From positions 1-64,000 of the forward strand of contig NZ_JZKH01000017.1 of the NCBI RefSeq assembly GCF_000961885.1: a DNA stretch of 64,000 bases, written 5' to 3'. This DNA comes from Streptomyces rubellomurinus (GTDB taxonomy: Bacteria > Actinomycetota > Actinomycetes > Streptomycetales > Streptomycetaceae). Under the pieces are notes generated by a model. The model saw nothing but the letters and a program-made list of their open reading frames with translations. It was not told the origin of the DNA and did not search any database. The position numbers and the translations under genes are program-made. Of the stretch, positions 17,083 through 26,089 are shown one piece after another; position 1 is the stretch's first letter, and every line of letters begins with the position of its first letter.

Positions 17083-17209
17083 TACGCTTGCCCGGGGCCG
17101 GGTGACGTTTTTCTCATGACTCTCCAAGGCGCGAGTAACGCCCTTTGCAGGCGAACGCGTCATAGTCAGTGACCGGTACTCCACCGTTCGACGACAGGAG
17201 AGCAAGGCC

Positions 17210-18199
17210 ATGGGTCAGCACCGCCGTCCGAAGGCGAGCCGCCGCGTGCTGGCCCCGACCCTGCTCACCGCCCTCTCGGCCGCCGCCGTCGCCGCGGTCG
17301 TGGTCGGCACCCACGGGCTGAGCCTGAACGACGCCTCGGCCGCAGGGAAGGCCGCCCGCAGCGCCCGGCCCGCGCTCACCGCCGCGCCGAGCACCACGCC
17401 GGCCCCGGCCCCGCCCGCGCCGGTCACCGCCCCCGCGCAGACCCCGAGCCCCACGCCGACCCCGACCGGGGCCGCCCCGACGCCGACCGACACCCCGACC
17501 CCCACCGACACCCCGAGCACCACCCCCACCCCGAGCGGGCGCGGCGCCGTCCTGGGCACCACCGCCACCGCCCCCGGCGACGACCACGAGGCCGCCACGG
17601 TGGGCGCGCTGTTCCAGGGCTCGGTGACGGCCGGCAACCACTTCTGCACCGCCAGCGTGCTGCACAGCCCCACCGGCAACCTGCTGCTGACCGCCGCGCA
17701 CTGCCTCACCAGCACCGACGGCGTCCTCTTCGCCCCCGGCTACCGCGACGGCAAGGCCCCGTACGGCACCTGGCAGGTCACCGCGATCCACACCACCGCC
17801 GACTGGTCCCAGAAGGGCGACGCGGACGAGGACTTCGCGATCCTGGAGACCGCCCCCAGCAACGGCCGCAAGGTCGAGGACGTGGTCGGCGGCAACAAGC
17901 TCGGCACCGACGAGCCGTTCGGCGCGACCGTCCGCCTGTACGGCTACCCGGGCGACACCGAGGAGCCCAGCCTCTGCACCAACACCACCGCCCAGCAGAG
18001 CACCTACCAGCGGGTCGTCCAGTGCCCGGCCTACCCGGCCGGCACCAGCGGCGGCCCGTGGATCAACACCGCGACCGGCGACGTGATCGGCGCCATCGGC
18101 GGCTACCAGCAGGGCGGCGAGAGCGACGACACCTCGTACAGCGCGTACTTCGACCACACCATCGCGTCCCTCTACTCCCAGGTCGAGGGCGCTGCCTGA
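17210..18199 (+). CDS. Secreted trypsin-like serine protease
   Basis: 329 residues. Arg-rich N-terminus plus hydrophobic helix (LLTALSAAAVAAVVVGTHG) is a Sec-type signal or anchor. A Pro/Thr-rich linker of about 85 residues (repeated TPTDTP units) follows, then a chymotrypsin-fold domain with the triad His in LLTAAHC, Asp in DEDFAIL and Ser in GTSGGPW. There is no obvious propeptide. It resembles V8/trypsin-like Streptomyces proteases; the substrate is unknown. AGGAG lies 9 bases before the ATG. It converges on tRNA-Arg, sharing the hairpin at 18243-18281. Confidence 0.9.
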   Translation: MGQHRRPKASRRVLAPTLLTALSAAAVAAVVVGTHGLSLNDASAAGKAARSARPALTAAPSTTPAPAPPAPVTAPAQTPSPTPTPTGAAPTPTDTPTPTDTPSTTPTPSGRGAVLGTTATAPGDDHEAATVGALFQGSVTAGNHFCTASVLHSPTGNLLLTAAHCLTSTDGVLFAPGYRDGKAPYGTWQVTAIHTTADWSQKGDADEDFAILETAPSNGRKVEDVVGGNKLGTDEPFGATVRLYGYPGDTEEPSLCTNTTAQQSTYQRVVQCPAYPAGTSGGPWINTATGDVIGAIGGYQQGGESDDTSYSAYFDHTIASLYSQVEGAA

Positions 18200-18242
18200 G
18201 CCGCCCGGCGGGCGGGCGGCCATCCGGCCCGGAACACGACGA

Positions 18243-18281
18243 AGGCCCAGATCCGTGGATCAACTCCACTGATCTGGGCCT
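18243..18281. terminator. Bidirectional hairpin between protease and tRNA-Arg
   Basis: Perfect 11-bp stem AGGCCCAGATC/GATCTGGGCCT with a 17-base loop. It lies 44 bases after the protease stop and 21 bases beyond the 3' end of the minus-strand tRNA, so it can end both transcripts. Confidence 0.75.
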
Positions 18282-18301
18282 CAGTTGCACTTCCTGCGAA
18301 G

Positions 18302-18373
18302 TGCCCCCGGTAGGATTCGAACCTACGCACCCGCCTCCGGAGGGCGGTGCTCTATCCCCTGAGCTACGGGGGC
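18302..18373 (-). tRNA. tRNA-Arg (anticodon CCG)
   Basis: Folds completely: acceptor GCCCCCG/CGGGGGC, D-stem GCTC/GAGC, anticodon stem CCGCC/GGCGG around loop CTCCGGA (anticodon CCG, reads CGG), T-stem GTAGG/CCTAC with TTCGAAT loop, discriminator A. 72 bases; CCA is not encoded. CGG is a major Arg codon in this GC-rich genome. Confidence 0.96.
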
Positions 18374-18543
18374 CTACTGGCCTCGTCGGCCGCTCGCGCT
18401 TCCGACGTCGAGAACACTACCAGGCTCCGGCCGTGCTCCGCGCACACGTTTCCCGAAGATCCAGTCGGGGCCCGGAAGATCGTCCGGGCGGGCGGCGGGA
18501 GGCAGAAGTGCCCAAAGGCCGGACGGGGCGGCGGGGCCGCCGA

Positions 18544-18557
18544 TACCCTCGGTGAGG
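18544..18557 (+). promoter_or_regulatory. -10 element of leaderless receiver gene
   Basis: TACCCT (18544-18549) ends 7 bases before GTG 18557, the spacing for transcription starting at the start codon. No clear -35. Confidence 0.4.
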
Positions 18558-18985
18558 TGTCGGGAGTGTCCGGGCGGGTCCTCGTGGTGGACGACAGCGA
18601 GGTGATCCGCCAGCTGATCAGGGTCAACCTGGAGCTCGAAGGCTTCGAGGTGGTGACCGCGACCGACGGTGCCGAGTGCCTGGAGGTCGTCCGCCGGGTG
18701 AAGCCCGACGTGATCACGCTGGACGTGGTGATGCCGCGCCTGGACGGCCTGCGGACGGCGGCCCGGCTGCGCGCGACCCCGGACACCCGCGAGCTGCCGA
18801 TCGCGATCGTCAGCGCCTGCACCCCGGCGGACCTCGACCTGGGGGAGACGGTCGGCGTGGACGGCTACCTCGGCAAGCCCTTCGACCCGGCCGACCTGGT
18901 GGCGCTGGTCCGGCGGCTGATGCGGCCGCAGGGGAGCCCCGGCGGGTTTCGCCCTGAGCGAACGGAGTACACGGATCGCGGCTGA
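18557..18985 (+). CDS. Orphan single-domain response regulator (receiver only)
   Basis: 142 residues: a CheY-like receiver with acidic pocket VDDSE, phospho-acceptor Asp in VITLDVVMPRLDG, switch Ser/Thr in AIVSAC and Lys in LGKPFDP. There is no output domain; the last 20 residues are a short polar tail. No histidine kinase is adjacent, so its partner lies elsewhere. GTG 18557 is chosen because the receiver fold starts 7 codons later and a -10 sits 7 bases before it; a GTG at 18566 is the alternative. The upstream open frame would run through the tRNA gene and is rejected. Confidence 0.82.
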   Translation: MSGVSGRVLVVDDSEVIRQLIRVNLELEGFEVVTATDGAECLEVVRRVKPDVITLDVVMPRLDGLRTAARLRATPDTRELPIAIVSACTPADLDLGETVGVDGYLGKPFDPADLVALVRRLMRPQGSPGGFRPERTEYTDRG

Positions 18986-19056
18986 CAACCCGGGCGGGGC
19001 GGCGCGGCGCCGTCTCAACCGGTAAACCGGGTGGCGGGCGGGTACCCCGTCTCGCC

Positions 19057-19070
19057 TACGCTTGGCGTCG
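19057..19070 (+). promoter_or_regulatory. -10 element of leaderless argS
   Basis: TACGCT (19057-19062) ends 7 bases before GTG 19070, as for the receiver gene. Confidence 0.45.
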
Positions 19071-20731
19071 TGACCCCCGCAGACCTTTCCCAGGCAGTCC
19101 AGGCCGCAGTGAGCGCCGCCGTCGAGGCGGGCGAGCTGACCGTCGCCGTGCCCGAGCACGTGACGGTCGAGCGGCCCAAGAACCGGGACCACGGCGACTA
19201 CGCGACGAACGTGGCCCTCCAGCTCGCCAAGGCGGCCGGCAAGCCGCCGCGAGCCGTCGCGGAGCTGCTGGCCGACCGCCTGCGAGGGATCACCGGCGTC
19301 GCCAAGGTCGACATCGCCGGTCCGGGCTTTCTGAACATCACCCTGGACACCGCCACCGCCGGTGCGCTCGCGCGCACCATCGTCGAGGCGGGCGAGGCCT
19401 ACGGCCGCAACGAGGCCCTCAAGGGCCTGAAGATCAACCTGGAGTTCGTCTCCGCCAACCCGACCGGCCCGATCCACATCGGCGGCGTCCGCTGGGCGGC
19501 GGTCGGCGACTCGCTGGCGCGCGTGCTGCGGGCCTCCGGCGCCGACGTCACCACCGAGTACTACCTCAACGACGCCGGCGTGCAGATCACCAAGTTCGCC
19601 GCCTCGCTGCAGGCCGCCGCGAACGGCCGTGAGGTGCCGGAGGGCGGCTACGTCGGCGAGTACATCGTCGACATCGCCAAGGCGCTCACCGACGCGATCC
19701 CGGGCGTGCTCGACCTCTCCGAGGAGGAGCAGCTCCAGGTCTTCCGCACCGAGGGCCTGAAGCTCATGGTCGCCGAGATCAAGCGCTCGATGGACGAGTT
19801 CGGCACCCACTTCGACGTCTGGTTCTCCGAGAAGACGCTGCACGACTCCGGCGCCGTCGAGAAGGCCATCGACCGGCTGCGCGAGCAGGGCCACGTCTTC
19901 GAGCAGGACGGCGCGGTCTTCCTGCGCACCACCGACTTCGGGGACGACAAGGACCGCGTCCTGATCAAGGCGGACGGCGACAAGACCTACTTCGCCGCCG
20001 ACGCCGCGTACTACCTGTCCAAGCGGGACCGCGGCGCCGAGGTCGCGCTCTACATGCTGGGCGCCGACCACCACGGCTACGTCAACCGCCTCAAGGCCAT
20101 CTCGGCCTGCGCGGGCGACGACCTGAACCACAACATCGAGGTGAAGATCGGCCAGTTCGTGAAGATGCTTCGCGACGGCGAAGAGGTCCGCATGTCCAAG
20201 CGGGCCGGCAACATCATCACGATCGACGACGTGGTCGAGTGGATCGGCGTCGACGCCGCCCGCTACACCCTGGCGCGCTCGTCCACGGACTCGACGATCA
20301 CGCTGGACATCAACGTCCTGACCAGCCAGACCAACGAGAACCGGGTCTACTACGTCCAGTACGCCCACTCGCGGATGTGCGCCGTCCAGCGCAACGCCGA
20401 CGAGCAGGGCATCACGCGCGGCACGGCCGAGGACTTCAAACCGGAGCTGCTGAGCACCGAGTGGGAGTCCGACCTGCTCGGCCACCTCGGCGAGTTCCCC
20501 CGCGTCCTGGCCTCGGCCGGCGAGCTGCGCGAGCCGCACCGCGTCGCCGTGTACCTGGAGGAGCTGGCCGCCAAGTACCACCGCTTCTACGACAACTGCC
20601 GGATCCTGCCGCGTGGCGACGAGGAGGTCACCGACCTCACGCGCGCCCGCCTCTGGCTGGCCGACGCGACGCGCACGGTCGTCGCCAACGGCCTCACGCT
20701 CCTGGGCGTGACGGCGCCCGAGCGGATGTAG
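19070..20731 (+). CDS. argS: Arginyl-tRNA synthetase
   Basis: 553 residues, class Ia synthetase charging tRNA-Arg. The N-terminal Add-1 domain (about 1-110) recognises the tRNA D-loop. HIGH-type motif: PTGPIHIGG near residue 136. KMSKS region: VRMSKRAGN near residue 374. The DALR anticodon-binding domain ends in the typical GVTAPERM. GTG 19070 is preferred to the upstream ATG 19031 because family proteins begin near VTPADLSQAV and a leaderless promoter fits. It lies less than 1 kb from a tRNA-Arg gene (probably coincidence). A terminator separates it from lysA. Confidence 0.96.
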   Translation: MTPADLSQAVQAAVSAAVEAGELTVAVPEHVTVERPKNRDHGDYATNVALQLAKAAGKPPRAVAELLADRLRGITGVAKVDIAGPGFLNITLDTATAGALARTIVEAGEAYGRNEALKGLKINLEFVSANPTGPIHIGGVRWAAVGDSLARVLRASGADVTTEYYLNDAGVQITKFAASLQAAANGREVPEGGYVGEYIVDIAKALTDAIPGVLDLSEEEQLQVFRTEGLKLMVAEIKRSMDEFGTHFDVWFSEKTLHDSGAVEKAIDRLREQGHVFEQDGAVFLRTTDFGDDKDRVLIKADGDKTYFAADAAYYLSKRDRGAEVALYMLGADHHGYVNRLKAISACAGDDLNHNIEVKIGQFVKMLRDGEEVRMSKRAGNIITIDDVVEWIGVDAARYTLARSSTDSTITLDINVLTSQTNENRVYYVQYAHSRMCAVQRNADEQGITRGTAEDFKPELLSTEWESDLLGHLGEFPRVLASAGELREPHRVAVYLEELAAKYHRFYDNCRILPRGDEEVTDLTRARLWLADATRTVVANGLTLLGVTAPERM

Positions 20732-20754
20732 GCACCACCCCCAAGCGCACAGCG

Positions 20755-20791
20755 GGGGCGGCTGACGGTCAACGGAGACCGTCGCCGCCCC
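20755..20791 (+). terminator. Terminator between argS and lysA
   Basis: A 15-bp stem with one bulged T: GGGGCGGC then GACGGTC pairs with GACCGTC then GCCGCCCC, loop AACGGA. It ends 31 bases before lysA. Confidence 0.75.
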
Positions 20792-20822
20792 TCGCCATAG
20801 GTCTCGAAGGACTGACGAGAGC

Positions 20823-22217
20823 ATGAGTCGTTCCGCACACCCGGCAGGCCCCCGCCACGGCGACGTCCTGCCCGAGGGCCACTACCAGGCCCCGCCCGCC
20901 GACCTGAACGCGCTCGACCCCAAGGTCTGGTCGCGCACCGTCACCCGCGACGGCGAGGGCGTGGCCGTCGTCGGCGGCATCGACGTCAAGCGGCTGGCGG
21001 CCGAGTTCGGCACCCCGGCCTACGTGCTGGACGAGGAGGACTTCCGCTCCCGGGCCCGCGCCTGGCGGGAGGCCTTCGGCGCCGACGCGGACGTCTACTA
21101 CGCCGGCAAGGCGTTCCTCTCCAAGGCGGTCGTGCGCTGGCTGTTCGAGGAGGGCCTGAACCTCGACGTGTGCAGCACCGGCGAGTTGGCGGTGGCGCTG
21201 GCCGCCGGGATGCCGCCGGAGCGGATCGCGCTGCACGGCAACAACAAGTCGGCGGACGAGCTGGAGCACGCGGTGAAGACCGGCGTGGGCCACATCGTGG
21301 TCGACTCCTACCAGGAGATCGAGCGGCTGGCCGCGATCGCCGCCCGGCACGGCGTGCGCCAGCAGGTGCTGATCCGGATCACCGTGGGCGTCGAGGCGCA
21401 CACCCACGAGTTCATCGCGACCGCGCACGAGGACCAGAAGTTCGGCCTGTCGCTGAGCGGGGGAGCGGCCGCCGAGGCGGTGCGCCGGGTGCTCGCGCAC
21501 GGCGACAGCCTGGAGCTGCGCGGCATCCACTCGCACATCGGCTCGCAGATCTTCGACATGGCCGGTTTCGAGGTGGCCGCCCGCCGGGTGGTCGGCCTGC
21601 TGGCCGGGATCCGCGACGAGCACGGCGTCGAGCTGCCCGAGATCGACCTCGGCGGCGGCCTCGGCATCGCCTACACCAGCGAGGACGACCCGCGCGAGCC
21701 GGCCGAGATCGCGGCCGCGCTGGCCGAGATCGTCCGCCGGGAGTGCGCCGGCGCGGGCCTGGCCGTCCCCCGGCTGAGCGTGGAGCCGGGCCGGGCGATC
21801 GTCGGCCCGACCATGTTCACGCTGTACGAGGTGGGCACCGTCAAGCCGCTGGAGGGCCTGCGCACCTACGTCAGCGTGGACGGCGGGATGTCGGACAACA
21901 TCCGCACCGCGCTGTACGACGCCGAGTACTCGGTGGCGCTGGTGTCGCGCACCAGTGCGGCCGAGCCGATGCTGGTCAGGGTGGTCGGCAAGCACTGCGA
22001 GTCCGGCGACATCGTCGTCCGGGACGCCTTCCTGCCCGCCGACCTGGCCCCCGGCGACCTGATCGCGGTGCCCGCCACCGGCGCCTACTGCCGCTCGATG
22101 GCGAGCAACTACAACCACGCCCTCAAGCCCCCCGTGGTCGCCGTCGAGGGCGGCGCGGCCCGGGTGATCGTCCGGCGCGAGACGGAGGAGGATCTCCTGC
22201 GCCTGGATATCGGATGA
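20823..22217 (+). CDS. lysA: Diaminopimelate decarboxylase
   Basis: 464 residues, fold-type III PLP enzyme converting meso-diaminopimelate to L-lysine. The PLP lysine is in VYYAGKAF near residue 97. The barrel carries HSHIGSQIF, the phosphate loop LGGGLGIAY and EPGRAIVGP. The C-terminal domain has GKHCESGDI (active-site Cys from the dimer partner) and [18 protein letters not shown] precedes the ATG. It leads the aspartate-family group lysA, hom, thrC, thrB, but a hairpin separates it from hom. Confidence 0.97.
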   Translation: MSRSAHPAGPRHGDVLPEGHYQAPPADLNALDPKVWSRTVTRDGEGVAVVGGIDVKRLAAEFGTPAYVLDEEDFRSRARAWREAFGADADVYYAGKAFLSKAVVRWLFEEGLNLDVCSTGELAVALAAGMPPERIALHGNNKSADELEHAVKTGVGHIVVDSYQEIERLAAIAARHGVRQQVLIRITVGVEAHTHEFIATAHEDQKFGLSLSGGAAAEAVRRVLAHGDSLELRGIHSHIGSQIFDMAGFEVAARRVVGLLAGIRDEHGVELPEIDLGGGLGIAYTSEDDPREPAEIAAALAEIVRRECAGAGLAVPRLSVEPGRAIVGPTMFTLYEVGTVKPLEGLRTYVSVDGGMSDNIRTALYDAEYSVALVSRTSAAEPMLVRVVGKHCESGDIVVRDAFLPADLAPGDLIAVPATGAYCRSMASNYNHALKPPVVAVEGGAARVIVRRETEEDLLRLDIG

Positions 22218-22291
22218 CGAAATTCTCGTCTCAGATCATGGAACGACCGTAGATCCGTGCGGAAAGTCCCCGAGACTGGTACGGACCGAAG

Positions 22292-22321
22292 TTTCCGGCG
22301 GCCCCGAGAATCCGCCGGAAA
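22292..22321 (+). promoter_or_regulatory. hom: Leader hairpin just upstream of hom
   Basis: Perfect 10-bp stem TTTCCGGCGG/CCGCCGGAAA with a 10-base loop, ending 33 bases before the hom start. It could be a terminator after lysA or an attenuator for hom-thrC. No Thr- or Ile-rich leader peptide was found. Confidence 0.5.
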
Positions 22322-22354
22322 CACCGAAGCACGATGAATGCAGAGCGGAGTCGG

Positions 22355-23647
22355 ATGATGCGTACGCGCCCGCTGAAGGTGGCGTTGCTGGGTTGTGGTG
22401 TGGTGGGCTCCGAGGTGGCGCGCATCATGACGACGACGGCCGACGACCTCACGGCTCGCATCGGTGCTCCGGTCGAGCTCGCCGGGATCGCGGTCCGCCG
22501 GGCCGGCCGGGTCCGCCCCGGGGTGCCCGAGCACCTGATCACCACCGACGCCGAGGCCCTGATCAACCGGGGCGACATCGACGTCGTGGTCGAGGTGGTG
22601 GGCGGCATCGAGCCGTCCAAGTCCCTGATCCTGTCCGCCTTCAAGCAGGGCGCCTCGGTGGTCAGCGCGAACAAGGCGCTGCTCGCCCAGGACGGCACCG
22701 AGCTGCACGCCGCGGCCGCCGAGGCCGGGGTGGACCTGTACTACGAGGCCGCGGTGGCGGGCGCGATCCCGCTGCTGCGCCCGCTGCGCGAGTCGCTGGC
22801 CGGGGACAAGGTCGACCGGGTGCTGGGGATCGTCAACGGCACCACCAACTTCATCCTCGACAAGATGGACACCAGCGGCGCCGGCTACTCGGAGGCGCTG
22901 GAGGAGGCCACCGCGCTCGGCTACGCCGAGGCCGACCCGACCGCCGACGTGGAGGGCTTCGACGCCGCCGCCAAGGCCGCCATCCTGGCCGGCATCGCCT
23001 TCCACACCAAGGTGACCGCCGCGGACGTGTACCGCGAGGGCATCACCGAGGTGACCGCCGCCGACATCGCCTCGGCCAAGGAGATGGGCTGCGTCGTCAA
23101 ACTGCTCGCGATCTGCGAGCGGGCCAAGGACGGCGAGTCGGTCACCGCCCGGGTCCACCCGGCGATGATCCCGCTCTCGCACCCGCTGGCCTCCGTCCGC
23201 GAGGCGTACAACGCGGTGTTCGTCGAGGCCGAGGCGGCCGGCCGGCTGATGTTCTACGGCCCGGGCGCGGGCGGCTCGCCGACCGCCTCCGCGGTGCTCG
23301 GCGACCTGGTCGCGGTCTGCCGCAACAAGCTCGCGGGCGCCACCGGCCCCGGTGACTCGGTGTACACCCGGCTCCCGGCCAAGCCGATGGGCGACGTCGT
23401 CACCCGCTACCACGTCAGCCTGGACGTGGACGACCGCGCGGGCGTGCTCGCCCAGGTGGCGTCCGTCTTCGCCGAGCACGGCGTGTCCATCGACACCGTG
23501 CGCCAGCAGGGCCGCGACGGCGACGCCTCGCTCGTCGTGGTCACCCACCGCGCCACCGACGCCGCGCTGTCGGCGACGGTCGACAAGCTCCGCGCGCTGG
23601 ACAGCGTGCGGGACGTGGCCAGCATCATGCGGGTCGAAGGGGAATAA
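22355..23647 (+). CDS. hom: Homoserine dehydrogenase with ACT domain
   Basis: 430 residues; reduces aspartate semialdehyde to homoserine, the branch point to Thr and Met. NAD(P) fold LKVALLGCGVVGSEVAR at the start, catalytic region GIVNGTTNFIL and ALGYAEADPTADVEGFDAAAK mid-protein, and an ACT regulatory domain from about residue 352 (DVDDRAGVLAQVASVFAEHG) that normally mediates threonine feedback inhibition. Start: two adjacent ATGs (22355, 22358) follow GCGGAG; an earlier ATG at 22334 is possible but adds only seven polar residues. thrC follows after 9 bases. Confidence 0.95.
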   Translation: MMRTRPLKVALLGCGVVGSEVARIMTTTADDLTARIGAPVELAGIAVRRAGRVRPGVPEHLITTDAEALINRGDIDVVVEVVGGIEPSKSLILSAFKQGASVVSANKALLAQDGTELHAAAAEAGVDLYYEAAVAGAIPLLRPLRESLAGDKVDRVLGIVNGTTNFILDKMDTSGAGYSEALEEATALGYAEADPTADVEGFDAAAKAAILAGIAFHTKVTAADVYREGITEVTAADIASAKEMGCVVKLLAICERAKDGESVTARVHPAMIPLSHPLASVREAYNAVFVEAEAAGRLMFYGPGAGGSPTASAVLGDLVAVCRNKLAGATGPGDSVYTRLPAKPMGDVVTRYHVSLDVDDRAGVLAQVASVFAEHGVSIDTVRQQGRDGDASLVVVTHRATDAALSATVDKLRALDSVRDVASIMRVEGE

Positions 23648-23656
23648 GGAACAGCC

Positions 23657-24754
23657 ATGAACGCCGTTGCCGAGAACGTCGTCCGAGGCGCGCACACCCA
23701 CCAGTGGCGCGGCCTGATCGAGGAGTACCGGGACCGCCTGCCGGTCACCGCGGCCACCCCGGTGGTCACCCTGCTGGAGGGCGGCACGCCGCTCGTCCCC
23801 GCCCAGGTGCTGTCCGAGCGCACGGGCTGCGAGGTCTACCTCAAGGTCGAGGGCGCCAACCCGACCGGCTCCTTCAAGGACCGCGGGATGACGATGGCCA
23901 TCTCCAAGGCCAAGGAGGAGGGCGCGCAGGCCGTCATCTGCGCGTCCACCGGCAACACCTCGGCCTCCGCCGCCGCGTACGCGGTGCGGGCCGGGATGGT
24001 CTCCGCGGTGCTCGTCCCGCAGGGCAAGATCGCCCTCGGCAAGATGGGCCAGGCGCTGGTGCACGGCGCGAAGATCCTGCAGGTGGACGGGAACTTCGAC
24101 GACTGCCTGACGCTCGCCCGCGAACTGTCCGAGAAGTACCCGGTGGCGCTGGTCAACTCGGTGAACCCGGTGCGGATCGAGGGTCAGAAGACGGCCGCCT
24201 TCGAAATCGTCGACATGCTCGGCGACGCCCCGGACATCCACGTCCTGCCGGTCGGGAACGCGGGCAACATCACGGCCTACTGGAAGGGCTACCGCGAGTA
24301 CGCCACCGACCGGATGGCCACCCGCACCCCGCGGATGTGGGGCTTCCAGGCCGCCGGCTCGGCCCCGATCGTGGACGGCGCCCCGGTGCTGAAGCCGCAG
24401 ACCATCGCCACCGCGATCCGGATCGGCAACCCGGCCTCCTGGGACTACGCGCTCGCCGCGCGGGACGAGTCCGGCGGCCTCATCGACAAGGTGACGGACC
24501 GTCAGATCCTGTCCGCCTACCGGCTGTTGGCCTCGCAGGAGGGCGTCTTCGTGGAGCCCGCCTCGGCCGCCTCGGTGGCCGGCCTGCTGGCCAAGGCGGA
24601 GGCCGGCCTGGTCGACCCGGGCCAGCGGATCGTCTGCACCGTCACCGGCAACGGCCTCAAGGACCCGGACTGGGCGGTGGCCGGCGCGCCGCAGCCGCAG
24701 GTCGTCCCGGTCGACCCGGAGGCCGCCGCGCGGCGCCTCGGCCTGCTCGACTGA
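23657..24754 (+). CDS. thrC: Threonine synthase
   Basis: 365 residues; converts O-phosphohomoserine to threonine with PLP. PLP lysine in [10 protein letters not shown] near residue 74, phosphate-binding loop [11 protein letters not shown], and C-terminal [12 protein letters not shown]. This is the shorter bacterial class (Bacillus/actinobacterial type). AAGGA precedes the ATG. Probably co-transcribed with hom; a very strong hairpin follows, isolating it from thrB. Confidence 0.97.
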   Translation: MNAVAENVVRGAHTHQWRGLIEEYRDRLPVTAATPVVTLLEGGTPLVPAQVLSERTGCEVYLKVEGANPTGSFKDRGMTMAISKAKEEGAQAVICASTGNTSASAAAYAVRAGMVSAVLVPQGKIALGKMGQALVHGAKILQVDGNFDDCLTLARELSEKYPVALVNSVNPVRIEGQKTAAFEIVDMLGDAPDIHVLPVGNAGNITAYWKGYREYATDRMATRTPRMWGFQAAGSAPIVDGAPVLKPQTIATAIRIGNPASWDYALAARDESGGLIDKVTDRQILSAYRLLASQEGVFVEPASAASVAGLLAKAEAGLVDPGQRIVCTVTGNGLKDPDWAVAGAPQPQVVPVDPEAAARRLGLLD

Positions 24755-24790
24755 CCCGACTTCCCCCCACCCGGTACGGGGACTGACGGT

Positions 24791-24826
24791 TCGACGGGTC
24801 GACCCTTTCGGGGGTCGACCCGTCGA
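24791..24826 (+). terminator. Terminator after thrC
   Basis: Perfect 15-bp stem TCGACGGGTCGACCC/GGGTCGACCCGTCGA with a 6-base loop TTTCGG, 36 bases after the stop codon. Confidence 0.85.
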
Positions 24827-24836
24827 CGTTCTCCGC

Positions 24837-24852
24837 TGACACTTTTGTGTCA
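24837..24852. promoter_or_regulatory. Palindrome TGACAC-TTTT-GTGTCA upstream of thrB
   Basis: Perfect 6-bp inverted repeat around TTTT, 265 bases before thrB and directly after the thrC terminator. Size and symmetry fit a dimeric regulator; identity unknown. Confidence 0.5.
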
Positions 24853-25116
24853 ATTCGGCGGCGCATTCCGATCCGATTTCCGGTCGCATTCCGGCCAGAA
24901 GCGGCAACACACCAGATCGAAGGCCCACGGGGTGTACCACTGGGGAACCTCTCTTCGATACTCTGGCTCCGGCCGTCTGGCACCTGCCCCGGGCTCGGCC
25001 TCACAGGGGCCGCGCCGACGACCGTGACCGCCCGCCCCGGAGGGGGCCTGCGGCTCCCCACCTCGCACCTGACGACGCGCTGAGCGCCGCCCGATTTCCC
25101 CAGGAGAGTCCACCGC

Positions 25117-26055
25117 ATGGCCGGTCCTGCGTTCCGTGCCGCCGCCGTCCGGGTCAGGGTTCCCGCGACCAGCGCCAACCTCGGCCCGGGCTTCGACGCC
25201 TTCGGGCTCGCGCTGGGTCTGTACGACGACGTGGTCGTCCGGGTCGCCGACTCCGGACTCGCCGTCGACATCGCCGGGGAGGGCGCCGAGACGCTGCCGC
25301 GCGACGAGCGCCACCTGCTGGTCCGCTCGATGCGGGCCGCCTTCGACCGGCTCGGCGGCCAGCCGCGCGGCCTCGAAGTGGTCTGCGCCAACCGGATACC
25401 GCACGGCCGTGGCCTGGGCTCCTCCTCCGCCGCGATCTGCGCCGGCATCGTGGCCGCCCGGGCCGTCACCATCGGCGGCCCGTCCGCGCTCGACGACGAC
25501 GCGCTGCTGGCCCTCGCCTCCGAGCTGGAGGGCCACCCGGACAACGTCGCGGCCTGCCTGCGCGGCAACTTCACCATCGCGTGGACCGAGGAGGAGACGG
25601 CGAAGGCGGTCGCGCTGGAGCCCTCCGAGCAGGTCGTCCCGGTGGTGTTCGTCCCGGCCGGCGCGGTGCTCACCGAGACCGCCCGCGGCCTGCTGCCGAA
25701 GACCGTCCCGCTGGCCGACGCCGCCGCCAACGCCGGCCGTTCCGCGCTGCTCGTGGAGGCGCTGACCAGGCGCCCCGAGCTGCTGCTCGCCGCCACCGAG
25801 GACCGGCTGCACCAGGACTACCGCTCCTCCGCGATGCCGGACAGCGCCGCCCTGGTCGGCGCGCTGCGCGCGGAGGGCGTCCCGGCGGTCATCTCCGGGG
25901 CCGGCCCGACCGTCCTCGCGCTCACCGACGAGGCCGGCGTCGACAAGGTGCTCTCCTTCGCCGGGCACCACGGCCACGGCGGCGACCCGGCGTTCGCCGC
26001 GCACCGCCTGAACGTCGACCGCGCCGGGGCCACCGTGCTCCCGCTGGACGTCTGA
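25117..26055 (+). CDS. thrB: Homoserine kinase (GHMP family)
   Basis: 312 residues; phosphorylates homoserine to O-phosphohomoserine for ThrC. GHMP motif 1 VPATSANLGPGFDAFG near residue 15, the ATP-binding Gly/Ser motif PHGRGLGSSSAA near residue 97, and motif 3 VPAVISGAGPTVLAL. CAGGAG lies upstream of the ATG. It is separated from hom-thrC by a terminator and 362 bases, so it is probably a separate transcript ending at the hairpin 26066-26089. Confidence 0.96.
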   Translation: MAGPAFRAAAVRVRVPATSANLGPGFDAFGLALGLYDDVVVRVADSGLAVDIAGEGAETLPRDERHLLVRSMRAAFDRLGGQPRGLEVVCANRIPHGRGLGSSSAAICAGIVAARAVTIGGPSALDDDALLALASELEGHPDNVAACLRGNFTIAWTEEETAKAVALEPSEQVVPVVFVPAGAVLTETARGLLPKTVPLADAAANAGRSALLVEALTRRPELLLAATEDRLHQDYRSSAMPDSAALVGALRAEGVPAVISGAGPTVLALTDEAGVDKVLSFAGHHGHGGDPAFAAHRLNVDRAGATVLPLDV

Positions 26056-26065
26056 GCTGCCGGTC

Positions 26066-26089
26066 ACGGCCCGGCGCGAGCCGGGCCGT
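26066..26089 (+). terminator. Terminator after thrB
   Basis: Perfect 10-bp stem ACGGCCCGGC/GCCGGGCCGT closed by a GCGA tetraloop, 10 bases after the stop codon. Confidence 0.8.

Larger units (their letters stand above)
24755..25116. promoter_or_regulatory. Gap between thrC and thrB: terminator plus candidate thrB control region
   Basis: 362 bases with no convincing gene. The left part holds the terminator (24791-24826), then a 16-base palindrome (24837-24852), then an AT-richer stretch with GATACT near 24957 that could be a -10 for thrB, then its ribosome-binding site. Short open frames here lack ribosome-binding sites and family likeness. Confidence 0.6.

Noticed and set aside
17400..17560. 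Pro/Thr repeat in the protease as a minisatellite
   Set aside because: Imperfect coding repeats for a typical secreted-protein linker; no independent DNA repeat signal.
18243..18373. tRNA-Arg as a possible integration (att) site
   Set aside because: The flanks are ordinary genes with no integrase or direct repeat of the tRNA 3' end in the window.
18347..18556. Upstream extension of the receiver protein by 70 codons
   Set aside because: It would run through the tRNA-Arg gene; the receiver fold begins right after GTG 18557.
24845..25083. Short plus-strand ORFs between thrC and thrB
   Set aside because: No ribosome-binding sites, odd composition, and two overlapping frames that share no likeness to proteins.
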